From contig CAMART010000010.1 in assembly GCA_945860705.1 (NCBI GenBank), forward strand, positions 1-64,000: a stretch of 64,000 nt of DNA. Reading direction: 5' to 3'. Numbering within the stretch: the stretch's first letter is position 1; each line of letters begins with the position of its first letter. The stretch is from Chitinophaga pinensis. GTDB lineage: Bacteria > Bacteroidota > Bacteroidia > Chitinophagales > CAMDFR01. The notes under the pieces were generated by a model. That model was not told where the DNA came from. It ran no database searches and worked only from the letters and a program-made list of their open reading frames with translations. The translations under genes and the position numbers were made by a program. Shown piece by piece: positions 1 through 9,802 of this stretch.

Positions 1-97
1 GTCTACTTATACAATAATTTTAGACCTCATAATGCACTAAATTTTAACACCCCAATTTCTATACATTTACCTAAAACAAAAATCCCCACAAATATTT

Positions 98-106
98 TAC
101 TTTTGC
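98..106 (+). promoter_or_regulatory. candidate Bacteroidota -7 promoter element
   Basis: The sequence tacttttgc is an exact match to the Bacteroidota -7 consensus TAnnTTTGC. No clear TTTG -33 element is visible about 20 bases upstream. It points toward the carboxyltransferase gene that begins at 234. A second exact match, taaatttgc, lies at 202-210, closer to that gene. Confidence 0.4.
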
Positions 107-233
107 AGGGATAATTATTTAATCCGTCAACTTATTTCAGGACGTTACATACATTATAATTTTCATTTAGTTTTAAATGAATTATAATGCAACAATTTGA
201 TTAAATTTGCTTTTATATTACCAAATAATACAT

Positions 234-1871
234 ATGAGTACTACAAATTTAGATTTTAATAAAAACGAAGATACTATAAAGCTCAAAATAAGCGAACTCA
301 AAAAAAAGCTTGCTAAAATTCACTTAGGTGGTGGACAGAAAAGCATCGAAAAGCATAAAGCAAAAGGAAAATTGACAGCACGAGAAAGAATCGATTTATT
401 ATTAGATAAAAATAGTGAACGATTTGAAATTGGTGAGTTTTGTGGATATGAGATGTATGAAGAACAGGGTGGATGTCCAGCAGGTGGAGTAGTAGTAATG
501 ATAGGCTATATATCTAAAAGACAATGTGTAATAGTAGCCAATGATGCTACAGTAAAGGCAGGTGCTTGGTTTCCTATTACAGGTAAAAAAAATCTCAGAG
601 CACAAGAGATATCTATGGAAAATAAGTTACCCATAATATATTTAGTAGATAGTGCAGGAGTATTTTTACCTATGCAAGATGAAATATTTCCAGACAAAGA
701 ACACTTTGGTAGAATATTTAGAAATAATGCTGTCATGAGCAGTATGGGTATTCCTCAAATAGCGGCTATTATGGGGCCATGTGTAGCAGGGGGAGCTTAT
801 TTACCTATCATGAGTGATGAAGCATTGATAGTAGAAGGAAATGGTTCAGTATTTTTGGCAGGTCCATACTTAGTAAAAGCTGCAATAGGCGAAGATGTAG
901 ATCAGGAAACACTTGGAGGCGCTACCACACACTGTGAAATAAGTGGTGTAACTGACTACAAAATGAAAGATGATGAAACTTGTATCAAAACTATACGTGG
1001 ATTAGTCGATAAATTGGGTAAAAAAGAAGTAGCTGGTTTTGATAGAGTAGAACCTATAGCTCCAAAAATAAACCCTAAAGAAATATATGGTATCATACCC
1101 GAAACAAGTGCAAAACCATATGACACTATGGATATAATCAATAGAATTATAGATGATAGTGAATTTATTGCATATAAAGATGGCTATGGACAATCCATCA
1201 TCTGTGGCTATGCTAGAATAGATGGATGGAGTGTAGGTATTGTAGCAAATCAACGAAAAGTAATTCGTTCTAAAAAAGGAGAAATGCAGTTTGGTGGTGT
1301 TATATATAGCGATAGTGCTGATAAGGCTGCAAGGTTTATTTTAAACTGCAATCAAAAAAGAATCCCTTTAGTTTTTCTTCAAGATGTTACCGGTTTTATG
1401 GTTGGTAGCAAGAGCGAACATGGCGGAATAATAAAAGACGGAGCAAAACTAGTAAATGCCGTAGCAAATAGCATTGTACCTAAATTTACAATCATTATGG
1501 GAAATTCTTATGGTGCAGGCAACTATGCTATGTGTGGTAAAGCATATGACCCAAGACTCATAGTAGCATGGCCAGGTGCTAAAATAGCTGTTATGGGTGG
1601 CGAACAAGCTGCTAAAACACTCATGCAGATAGAAGTAAGTGCTCTTAAAGCAAAAGGTCTAGAAATAAGCAAGGAAGATGAATTGGCTAAACTCAAAATA
1701 ACTACAGACAAATATCTAAAAACTACAACACCTGAATACGCTGCAGCAAGATTGTGGGTAGATGCAATAATAGACCCGATCGATACAAGAAAAATAATTT
1801 CTATGGGTATAGAAGCTGCAAACCATAATCCAGAATTTAGAGCATTTAATCCAGGTGTAATTCAAACATAG
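234..1871 (+). CDS. acyl-CoA carboxylase carboxyltransferase (beta) subunit, methylcrotonyl-CoA carboxylase-like
   Basis: This carboxyltransferase subunit moves CO2 from carboxybiotin to an acyl-CoA. The product is 545 aa, normal for the family. An N-terminal crotonase-like half carries MGPCVAGGAY near residue 180, and a C-terminal half carries GNSYGAGNYAMCG near residue 420. The second motif resembles methylcrotonyl-CoA carboxylase beta (leucine breakdown) more than propionyl-CoA carboxylase. The frame is open from 207, but the ATG at 234 gives the usual N-terminus. No biotin-carboxylase or biotin-carrier subunit lies in the window, so its partner must be elsewhere or just upstream. Substrate preference is inferred from motif similarity only. 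Confidence 0.93.
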   Translation: MSTTNLDFNKNEDTIKLKISELKKKLAKIHLGGGQKSIEKHKAKGKLTARERIDLLLDKNSERFEIGEFCGYEMYEEQGGCPAGGVVVMIGYISKRQCVIVANDATVKAGAWFPITGKKNLRAQEISMENKLPIIYLVDSAGVFLPMQDEIFPDKEHFGRIFRNNAVMSSMGIPQIAAIMGPCVAGGAYLPIMSDEALIVEGNGSVFLAGPYLVKAAIGEDVDQETLGGATTHCEISGVTDYKMKDDETCIKTIRGLVDKLGKKEVAGFDRVEPIAPKINPKEIYGIIPETSAKPYDTMDIINRIIDDSEFIAYKDGYGQSIICGYARIDGWSVGIVANQRKVIRSKKGEMQFGGVIYSDSADKAARFILNCNQKRIPLVFLQDVTGFMVGSKSEHGGIIKDGAKLVNAVANSIVPKFTIIMGNSYGAGNYAMCGKAYDPRLIVAWPGAKIAVMGGEQAAKTLMQIEVSALKAKGLEISKEDELAKLKITTDKYLKTTTPEYAAARLWVDAIIDPIDTRKIISMGIEAANHNPEFRAFNPGVIQT

Positions 1872-1884
1872 AATAGATTCACAG

Positions 1885-2721
1885 TTGATTAATAATCCTT
1901 ATTTCAATTTAGCTGCTGAAGAGTATCTTTTAAAAGAACTTGATTGTTCTGAGAACGATTACGCATATATTTATATAAATAATCCTGCTGTGGTAGTAGG
2001 TAGAAATCAGAACATATATGAAGAAGTAGATTTGAAATACTGCAAGTCTGAAAATATAGATATATGCAGAAGAATAAGTGGCGGTGGAACAGTATATCAT
2101 GATTTGGGAAACATCAATATTGCTTTTTTTTCATCAAGTCAAATGAATAAAGTAAATAGTTATAGCTATTTTATGCAATATTTATTCGAGTTTTTAAAAC
2201 TAAAAGGACTTGATCCATATCTAAATGAACGTAATTCTATATACATAGGTGATAAAAAAATAGGCGGGAATGCTCAGTTTACTAATAAAAATAACATTCT
2301 AAGTCATTGTACTCTATTATTTAAAAGCGATTTAGAAAAACTAGAAAAGTCTATAGGCTCTCCATTCAATAAAATAGAATCTAAAGCCTCAAAAAGTGTA
2401 AGAAGTTCTGTGATAAATATTTCAGAATTAATAAATGTAAACTCAATTAATAAATTTATAAATGAGTTATCCATATTTTTTCAAGGAAATAATAGATATA
2501 GAGTAGTAAAATTAAATGAACAATCTATCAAAATAATAAATGATATTTATATATCTAAATTTGAATCATTTAATTGGATATATGCTCGATCTCCTAGGTG
2601 TAAAATCACTCATAATGATGGAATTTTTGAAATAGAAAATGGCATAATCACTTCATCTACAATCACTAAATTTGAAAATCTTCCATTTTTACCTCAAGGC
2701 CAGTTGTTGAAATATTTCTAA
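1885..2721 (+). CDS. lplA: lipoate-protein ligase A family protein
   Basis: The protein attaches lipoate, or an octanoyl/lipoyl group, to lysines of 2-oxoacid dehydrogenase E2 or GcvH proteins. The LplA/LipM-type motif RRISGGGTVYHD is near residue 62, followed by KKIGGNAQ near residue 124 with the lysine that contacts the adenylate. Its 278 aa is slightly short for LplA. The first recognised start is TTG at 1885, 13 bases after the carboxyltransferase stop. The frame is open back to 1861, and the codons just before the TTG encode an IDS-like segment common at LplA N-termini, so translation may begin at a non-standard codon such as ATA 1873. It is probably co-transcribed with the upstream gene. 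Confidence 0.88.
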   Translation: MINNPYFNLAAEEYLLKELDCSENDYAYIYINNPAVVVGRNQNIYEEVDLKYCKSENIDICRRISGGGTVYHDLGNINIAFFSSSQMNKVNSYSYFMQYLFEFLKLKGLDPYLNERNSIYIGDKKIGGNAQFTNKNNILSHCTLLFKSDLEKLEKSIGSPFNKIESKASKSVRSSVINISELINVNSINKFINELSIFFQGNNRYRVVKLNEQSIKIINDIYISKFESFNWIYARSPRCKITHNDGIFEIENGIITSSTITKFENLPFLPQGQLLKYF

Positions 2722-2738
2722 TTTATTGAAACATTTCT

Positions 2739-2769
2739 GTTTAAGTATCGTAAACAAGGATACTTAAAC
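2739..2769. terminator. inverted repeat, possible transcription terminator
   Basis: A perfect 11-bp inverted repeat (2739-2749 with 2759-2769) surrounds a 9-base loop just after the lipoate ligase stop. It is AT-rich and lacks a strong T run, so termination is plausible but weak. It could also act as an operator for the following gene at 2783. Confidence 0.4.
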
Positions 2770-2782
2770 AATTTCAAATGAA

Positions 2783-5117
2783 ATGAAGAATTTATACTCA
2801 ACAAAACACCTTAAATCATTATTAACTACACTATTTTTAGTAAACATTATATATATTTCTAAAGCAAATACGTACTACTCGATAGGATCTCTATCAGTCT
2901 CCTCTACACTCAGTTGGAGAGATGCTCTTGGTATATCTCCTACAGGCTTTAACCTTACAGATACTTTTGTAATAAAAAGCACACACATAATGTATGTAGG
3001 GTCAAACTGGAAGGTAACTGGCCTAAACTCTACAATAATTATAGAAAATGGAGGAAGTTTGAAGGCTAACGACTCAATAAATTTAAACAGTTCAACAACA
3101 TTTAATATTAAAGATGGTGGAAGTTATATTCATATGAATAACAGCTTTGCTCCTACATCTATATTTAATGGAATTGAAGTATTTGAAGCAAGAAGGAATG
3201 TAGAAATTAATAACTGGTATGATTATAAAACTCCAATAACTGTAAACACATTCGGAAATTTAAAAATCACATATAATCCTAGTGATATATGGAATCAAGA
3301 AAATAATATTTCATTAATACAAGGCAATTTCTTCTTGGATAATAGAAGTAGAAATGCATTTCAATTTGCTAATAATAGTAATCATACTGTTACTATCAAT
3401 AAAAATTTTATCATTAAATCTAGAGTTTTTAATTTTTCAGGTGCATATTCAAAAATCTATAGACTAAATATCAAAGGTGGATTTATCCAAAATGGTGGAA
3501 TTCTATCTCATCAATCTCCCTCAGGTATATTAGGGATTTTCACTATGAATTTCACAGGTGATAGTTCATTTATCTATAGAACTGGTGGTACTTATCGAAT
3601 ACTCAAAATAAACTATTCTGTAGATACCAATGCTAAATTTTATATGACAAGAAGAATGCAAATACCAATTAGTAGATCTTTCACTGTAAATGGTACACTT
3701 ATGTGTGATACATTTGCTATGTTTGGTTCGGGTTCTTTTTATTTTACAACCTAATGCGTTTTTATATATTGGAGCAGATAGTGGAATCTATAGAATAGGC
3801 TCTAGAAAAGGTAATATTACAACTTTAATAAGAACATATTCGAATAATGCTAATTATATATATTATGGTAAAAATAATCAATCTACCGGCAATGGAATTC
3901 CTAATGTTGTAAAATCATTGACTGTAGATTTATATAATCCTACTTTTTTATTAGTGCTAAAAAAATCAATATCTGTATCTGAAACTCTTGATTTAAAAAA
4001 CGGTATAGTTAAAACTGATACTGCAAAATTAATTCTTGGAATAAATACCTCTAACCTAGGAAATTTATTGAGAACAAATGGATATGTGTTTGGCGAATTT
4101 GGTAGATATTTTGGAAACACAACAAATGTTGGTATCAGCGGACTTATGCCAATAGGTGTAGGCAACTATTATAGACCTAATAGTATTGAATTTACTCAAG
4201 CTCCATTATTAGGAGGATTAATAATGAGTAAATTTTATACCAATGATCCAGGAAGTGCAGGGCTACCATTAACTGATGCAGGCAAAGATATCTTAGCTGC
4301 AAGTTATAATGGTTTTTGGAGTATTGCACCAGCAAATGGAAATTTTACAAATGGCATCTATACAAACACTTTATATCCAAATCATTTTTCTGACATACTT
4401 GATGTAAGTGCACTCCATATTGTAGTGAGAAATCCTGGAAACATGTGGACATTAAACGGAACACATATTACACCAATTGGGTCTACTTCTAGTCCTATAG
4501 TAAGTAGAACTAATATGACTACATTTGGTGAATTTGGCATATCTTTTCACAATACTAACTCTACATTACCAGTATCATGGAATAGTTTCAATGTAGAATC
4601 AATTGATAACGATGCAATATTAACATGGTCAACCAACTTAGAAATTAATAATGAGTATTTTGAAATAGAAAAATCTATCGATGCAGTAAATTTCGAGAAA
4701 ATAGGTGAGGTAAAAGGTGCTGGAAATTCTTCTATTCTTAATAATTATAATTATACAGATATAGATGCTAAAAATAATAGTGCTAAAACTCTTTACTATA
4801 GAATCAAACAAGTAGATACTGATAAAAAATATACTTATTCAGTAGTAAAATTCATTGAATTAAATAAAGCTTCTAATAAAGTATCTAAGACTATAGAAAT
4901 ATATCCAAATCCTAGCACTGATTTTATAAAAATAAATGCTTCTTCAGATATTAAATATATTTCTATTGTTTCACTATAAGGTAATATTGTTTTTCAAACA
5001 GAAGATTTTGGCACTAATGGGATAATAGATGTATCTAATTTTTCAAATAACATGTATTTGGTAAATGCCTTATATACTGATAATTCTACTACAACAAATA
5101 GAATCATCAAAAATTAA
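2783..5117 (+). pseudogene. T9SS-sorted secreted protein, broken by a frameshift and a stop codon
   Basis: One exported protein of about 777 codons is split into three pieces. The first frame (2783-3754) starts with a signal peptide and runs through low-complexity, N/S/T/G-rich beta-type sequence. Near 3741-3745 the frame shifts: removing one T makes GSFYLQPNA continuous with the second frame. That frame ends at TAA 4977, but the same frame continues to 5117 and completes a T9SS type A sorting domain (IYPNPS near 4900, then GNIVFQTEDFG). The TAA sits where a CAA would fit. Both lesions are read directly from the sequence. Whether they are real decay or sequencing errors is not known. No enzymatic domain is recognised. 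Confidence 0.82.
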
Positions 5118-5192
5118 TAATTTTCAAATTTAGATATTCAGTTTATAGTATCATTTAAAAATAAATGATTAATTTAGCTAAAAATATTTAAA

Positions 5193-6083
5193 ATGAAAAA
5201 GTTAGTTTTTATTATTCCGATATTAGCAATAATAGTAGCATTTAATACTTCGTGTAAAAAAAATACTACCTACAAACCCAAGCTAATTTTTAAATATAAA
5301 TTTGATAATACTCAAGTAAGATTAAATAACCTTGGACAAGCATCTACAATTCCCTCTGGACATGGCGCACAATCACCTGTATTTAATTTGATGAGTGCGC
5401 ATTATATTGAAATTTCTCCTAAAGACTCTTTATTATTAGGTTATGGAGAAGTGCTCTATAGAGCTACAGAAACTACTGCAGGTGGTGCTAATGCTATCGA
5501 CTTTGAAAAATCAATATTTGCAAAAGATGGCGATGAATTTTATTCAGTAGAATTATCCAAAGTAAAAGCTGGTACATACAAAAATCTAAGAGTATCATTG
5601 GCTTACCAAAACTACAATATCAACTACAAGTATGGCACTTATTCTCTTACAGGTACTTTAGCATCATTTGTAGGATTTAACACATATATAAAATCATATA
5701 AAATAAAAGACCAAACAAAAGTAGTCAATGCAAATAAACTACAAGGATACTGGGGATTTGAAACTAGTGCATTTGGAGTATATAATGTTAGTGAAGGACA
5801 AGCGCCTGTAGGAGCAACAACTGTTCCAAATGTTTTATTTGGCATATCAGATATTCCACCTGGATCATGTGTAGTCACTGGTAAATTTGATCAAGATTTA
5901 GTTATTACCGGAAATGAAACGAAAGATATTATAGTAACTGTATCCTTATCTACTAATAACAGTTTTGAATGGAATGATGTAGATGGAGATAATATTTTTG
6001 AACCAATAACAACAACTGGAGCTATAAAAGATGTAGTGGTAGATATGGGATTAAGAGGATTGATAGGAAAGGTTACTTACTAG
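5193..6083 (+). CDS. putative lipoprotein of unknown function
   Basis: The 296-aa product has a hydrophobic signal followed by a lipobox-like NTSC near residue 21 and charged residues, so export and lipidation are likely. The rest is rich in beta-strand-like sequence with few charged clusters. The acidic WNDVDGDNIFEP near residue 256 resembles a calcium-binding loop. I do not recognise the family. The gene converges with the GH114-like gene and overlaps its end by 4 bases, so there is no room for a long terminator between them. A role at the cell surface is inferred from the signal only. Confidence 0.75.
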   Translation: MKKLVFIIPILAIIVAFNTSCKKNTTYKPKLIFKYKFDNTQVRLNNLGQASTIPSGHGAQSPVFNLMSAHYIEISPKDSLLLGYGEVLYRATETTAGGANAIDFEKSIFAKDGDEFYSVELSKVKAGTYKNLRVSLAYQNYNINYKYGTYSLTGTLASFVGFNTYIKSYKIKDQTKVVNANKLQGYWGFETSAFGVYNVSEGQAPVGATTVPNVLFGISDIPPGSCVVTGKFDQDLVITGNETKDIIVTVSLSTNNSFEWNDVDGDNIFEPITTTGAIKDVVVDMGLRGLIGKVTY

Positions 6084-7045
6084 TTATTTTCCTCATAATA
6101 TTCAAAAGCATCAATAATATCTAAATATACACCATCAAAATTGGCATCGATAATTTTCTTTAAATAAGAGTTATCGTTGCCATAGATAATATTTTGCCAA
6201 TCATTATTCCAATAACAAACTTTATAATTTCCTTTCCAATCTGGATTGCTTTTTCCAAGCCATTCGGGTTTATTTATTTTCCATTTATTTTGCCAGTAAT
6301 ATCTATAGTCTTCAGCTTCTCCTATACTCATATAACAAATCACTAACCTACTAGCTCCATTTTTTTTTACTTTCAATTCATTAATTTCACTAGCAGAAAA
6401 GATTTCTTCATTTTGATTTAAATCCATAACAATAGCGTCATAATTCGTATTTTTTATAGCATCTATAAGAGCTCTTTTTGTAGTAAAATTTTCGCCGTTA
6501 ATTAAATAAAGAAAGTTCTTTGCATCTTTTATAGAAAGAATATCTAGTGAATTCTCATTATTTATAGTATGAGTAGGTATATTATTTAAATTTCTTTGGT
6601 CTGCAGAAAATGAATTATATCCTTTAGTATTATTTTTTGAATATGCATCATCCATTTTAATTGATGAGCTACAATAATCTATAGTGAGTATAGTTTTATT
6701 ATAAGATTTAATTATATCAAGTTGTTTTTCCCATTCATTACTGATATCTGTAGGTGTAGTTTCATCATCTTTATTATAACCATAATACATATCTTCTCTT
6801 GCTTGTGCATCTATTTTTGAAATATAATCTATGGCTATGTTCGAATCAGATAATATTGCTAAATCTTGTCCATTTTGAGGTATAATAATAAAATTTGGAT
6901 TATATATTTTTGAATAGGTACTTATATTCGAAACAAAACTCCTCATTTCATTTCTATAATTAACATTATCATTGCATTTATTACAGGAATTATTTAATAA
7001 TATTATTAAACAAAAGCTTATGAAGTATATAATAGATTTTTTCAA
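6080..7045 (-). CDS. lipoprotein with MJ1477/TM1410 (GH114-like) glycoside hydrolase domain
   Basis: The 321-aa product starts with a lipoprotein signal (LLNNSC near residue 21). The C-terminal half fits the MJ1477/TM1410 family, a TIM-barrel group related to GH114 endo-alpha-1,4-polygalactosaminidases: YDAIVMDLNQNE, then ICYMSIGEAEDYRYYW near residue 237, and DGVYLDIIDAFEYY at the end. The conserved Asp/Glu positions are visible; substrate and activity are not known. The gene is only 1 base from the end of the upstream polysaccharide epimerase gene on the same strand. That suggests a shared transcript and perhaps a common role in surface polysaccharide. Confidence 0.75.
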   Translation of the reverse strand: MKKSIIYFISFCLIILLNNSCNKCNDNVNYRNEMRSFVSNISTYSKIYNPNFIIIPQNGQDLAILSDSNIAIDYISKIDAQAREDMYYGYNKDDETTPTDISNEWEKQLDIIKSYNKTILTIDYCSSSIKMDDAYSKNNTKGYNSFSADQRNLNNIPTHTINNENSLDILSIKDAKNFLYLINGENFTTKRALIDAIKNTNYDAIVMDLNQNEEIFSASEINELKVKKNGASRLVICYMSIGEAEDYRYYWQNKWKINKPEWLGKSNPDWKGNYKVCYWNNDWQNIIYGNDNSYLKKIIDANFDGVYLDIIDAFEYYEENN

Positions 7046-7046
7046 A

Positions 7047-8933
7047 TTACTTTGTATCTAATTTTTCAAAAGGTGAATTATTACTAATATATTCGGGAAC
7101 TAATTCTTTCATCTTCCCAACAATCTTATCATTTTGTTGTGTTTTGAACAAGGTAATTAATTCAGTGATATTTTTTTCTACTAATTCAAAATCATATTCT
7201 CTTACTGATGCTATCATTATTTTTTCATGGTGTGTAGGGATAGTACTTTCACTATCATTTAATAATTCTTCATAGAGTTTTTCACCTGGTCTTAGTCCAG
7301 TAGTAGCTATATTAATATCTTTTCCTAATTCAAGTCCTGCAAGTTTTATCATATTTTTTGCTAGGTCTATTATTTTCACACTCTTACCCATATCAAAAAT
7401 AAAAATCTCCCCACCTTTTCCCATCATACCTGCTTCTAATACTAGCTGACAAGCTTCTGGTATTGTCATAAAAAATCTTGTTACATCAGGGTGTGTTATA
7501 GTGAGTGGTCCACCGTTTTGCAATTGTTTTTTAAATAATTGAATCACACTTCCATTACTACCTAATACATTACCAAATCTTGTAGTAATAAATTGTGTAG
7601 ATGTTTCGGATTTAATTTTTTTATTTAGACTTTGCACAAATATTTCAGCTATACGTTTACTTGCTCCCATCACATTGGTAGGATTTACTGCTTTATCAGT
7701 ACTCACCATTACAAATTTTTTGACTTGAAACTCAACAGATAATCTAGCTAATGAAATAGTTCCTAAAATATTTGTAAGTATAGATTCTGATGGATTATTT
7801 TCCATCATAGGTACATGTTTATATGCAGCCGCATGGTATACAAAATCTGGTCTGAAATAATCAAAGACTCTTCTCATTCGTTCTTCATTTCTGATATCTG
7901 CAAGTGTAATTTCAAATTTTGATTTATCAAACAAGGTATTTAACTCTAACTCTACTTCATACAATGGACTTTCTGCTTGGTCGAGTACCATTACTTTTGC
8001 AGGATTATATTTCAATATTTGTCTTACCATTTCACTACCTATACTTCCTGCACCACCTGTCACAAGTATTTTGGCACCTGATATTTGTTTTTCTATTCTA
8101 GAGATGTCAAGTTTTATTGCATCTCTTTCTAGTAAACTTTCAATATTAATTTCTTTAAATTGATTTATAGATAATTGTCCATTAATCCATTTATCGCTAT
8201 CTGGTACATTCAATATTTTCAATCCATTTTTTAAAGCAATATCAAGTGCATCTTGTTTTGTGTTGAGAGGCACATTGCTTTTACAAATGAGCAACATATC
8301 AGCTTTTGTTTTTAGTATGATTTTGTCTATGCCTTCTTCTAATAAATAAATAGGCACTCCTTCTATATTTCTTCCTTTAAATTGTTTTTCATATCCTATG
8401 AACGCAACAATCTCGTAATTGATATTGATATCTTGGTCGAGTGTCTTTTTGGTAGTAAGCGCATCTTGTCCTATACCAAAAATAATTACATGTTTTGTCT
8501 CCGTATGTTTGGCTTCTTTTTCTATAATATAAATTTTAGCAAGTGCTCTAAATGCAACTACTAACATGGTACACAACAACCAATCTATTAGCAATACTGC
8601 TAGGGGCATAAAATAATATCCTTTGGCAAAATAGAAGGCGATATTGATTCCATAAAAACATGCTGAGCCAACTGAAGTAGCTAATACTATTCTTTTTATA
8701 TCTTCAAAACCACTATATCTAATAAGTCCAGAGTGAGTTTTAAAAACAAAAAATAAAATAACTCTTACCGCAAGGGTAAAAGGCAAACCTAATAATAAAT
8801 GTTCTATATAAACATTTGGAAGCTTAAAATTAAAACGAAGATTGAAAGCTATGTATGTTGAAATTAATACTAATACACTATCGATGAATAGTAAAGTCCA
8901 TTTATTACTTTTTTCGTATAGAATAGTAATCAT
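7047..8933 (-). CDS. membrane-bound nucleoside-diphosphate-sugar epimerase/dehydratase (CapD/WbpM/FlaA1 type)
   Basis: The 628-aa product has four N-terminal membrane segments (about residues 10-130), a CoA-binding-like Rossmann domain carrying IIFGIGQDA, and a C-terminal SDR domain. The SDR domain has the cofactor loop TGGAGSIGSEM near residue 290 and STDKAVNPTNVMGASKR near residue 398. In the latter, Met replaces the usual catalytic Tyr, as is typical of the WbpM/PglF class. Such enzymes 4,6-dehydrate UDP-GlcNAc to start synthesis of modified sugars for capsule, LPS or glycoprotein glycans. It lies between panB and the GH114-like lipoprotein in a tightly packed minus-strand run. The exact product sugar cannot be told. 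Confidence 0.93.
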   Translation of the reverse strand: MITILYEKSNKWTLLFIDSVLVLISTYIAFNLRFNFKLPNVYIEHLLLGLPFTLAVRVILFFVFKTHSGLIRYSGFEDIKRIVLATSVGSACFYGINIAFYFAKGYYFMPLAVLLIDWLLCTMLVVAFRALAKIYIIEKEAKHTETKHVIIFGIGQDALTTKKTLDQDININYEIVAFIGYEKQFKGRNIEGVPIYLLEEGIDKIILKTKADMLLICKSNVPLNTKQDALDIALKNGLKILNVPDSDKWINGQLSINQFKEINIESLLERDAIKLDISRIEKQISGAKILVTGGAGSIGSEMVRQILKYNPAKVMVLDQAESPLYEVELELNTLFDKSKFEITLADIRNEERMRRVFDYFRPDFVYHAAAYKHVPMMENNPSESILTNILGTISLARLSVEFQVKKFVMVSTDKAVNPTNVMGASKRIAEIFVQSLNKKIKSETSTQFITTRFGNVLGSNGSVIQLFKKQLQNGGPLTITHPDVTRFFMTIPEACQLVLEAGMMGKGGEIFIFDMGKSVKIIDLAKNMIKLAGLELGKDINIATTGLRPGEKLYEELLNDSESTIPTHHEKIMIASVREYDFELVEKNITELITLFKTQQNDKIVGKMKELVPEYISNNSPFEKLDTK

Positions 8934-8939
8934 AGATTT

Positions 8940-9755
8940 TTAATATTGTTCTTTTTCATTAGGAAAATCATTACTTTTCACATCTTTTATATAGCTATCT
9001 ACTGCGCCTTTTATGGTATCGTATAGATTGGCATATTTTCTCAAAAATCTTGGTTGAAATTCATTATTTATACCTAGCATATCATGCACTACTAGCACTT
9101 GTCCATCTACATCACCACCTGCACCTATTCCAATGATAGGAATAGATACACTTTTCGCTACCTCTGTAGCTAATTTTGCTGGAATTTTTTCAAGTACTAT
9201 AGCAAAACATCCTGCAGATTCCAAAATTTTTGCATCCTGTTTTAGTTTATCAGCCTCTTCCTCTTCTTTAGCTCTTACGGTATATGTACCAAATTTATAT
9301 ATAGATTGTGGTGTGAGACCAAGATGCCCCATCACAGGTATTCCTGCAGAGAGTATTCTAGTGATTGATTCTTTTATTTCTTCACCTCCTTCCATTTTCA
9401 CGGCATGTGCACCACTTTCTTTCATGATACGTATAGCAGAATCAAGTGCTATCCTAGAGTTTCCTTGGTATGAACCAAATGGGATATCTACTACTACCAA
9501 ACATCTTTTAGCTGCTCTCACAACTCCTTGTGCATGATATATCATTTGGTCAAGTGTAATAGGAAGTGTAGTCTCATGACCCGCCATCACATTACTAGCA
9601 CTATCCCCTACAAGAATAATATCTATACCTGCATCATCTACTATGCGAGCCATAGAATAATCATAGCTCGTAAGCATACTGATCTTTTCACTATTATCTT
9701 TCATAGATTGCAGTGTATGCGTGGTCACTCTTTTTACTTCTTTATTTACAGACAT
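8940..9755 (-). CDS. panB: 3-methyl-2-oxobutanoate hydroxymethyltransferase
   Basis: PanB makes ketopantoate from 2-oxoisovalerate and methylenetetrahydrofolate, the first committed step to pantothenate and CoA. The 271-aa length is usual. The TIM-barrel motifs VGDSASNV and VVDIPFGSY (metal-binding aspartates), KMEGGEE, and [20 protein letters not shown] are all present. The gene lies between fmt (47 bases upstream) and the epimerase gene (6 bases downstream). No panC or panD is in the window. Confidence 0.97.
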   Translation of the reverse strand: MSVNKEVKRVTTHTLQSMKDNSEKISMLTSYDYSMARIVDDAGIDIILVGDSASNVMAGHETTLPITLDQMIYHAQGVVRAAKRCLVVVDIPFGSYQGNSRIALDSAIRIMKESGAHAVKMEGGEEIKESITRILSAGIPVMGHLGLTPQSIYKFGTYTVRAKEEEEADKLKQDAKILESAGCFAIVLEKIPAKLATEVAKSVSIPIIGIGAGGDVDGQVLVVHDMLGINNEFQPRFLRKYANLYDTIKGAVDSYIKDVKSNDFPNEKEQY

Positions 9756-9802
9756 GATTTTAGAATTATTTTAAACAAAAATACGTGTATCTACTCAGAA
9801 TA

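Noticed and set aside
3690-3754. Programmed ribosomal frameshift in the T9SS gene
   Set aside because: No slippery heptamer with a following hairpin is evident, and a further stop occurs at 4977; damage or error is simpler.
9133-9537. 134-codon frame opposite panB
   Set aside because: Antisense shadow of a well-supported PanB gene.
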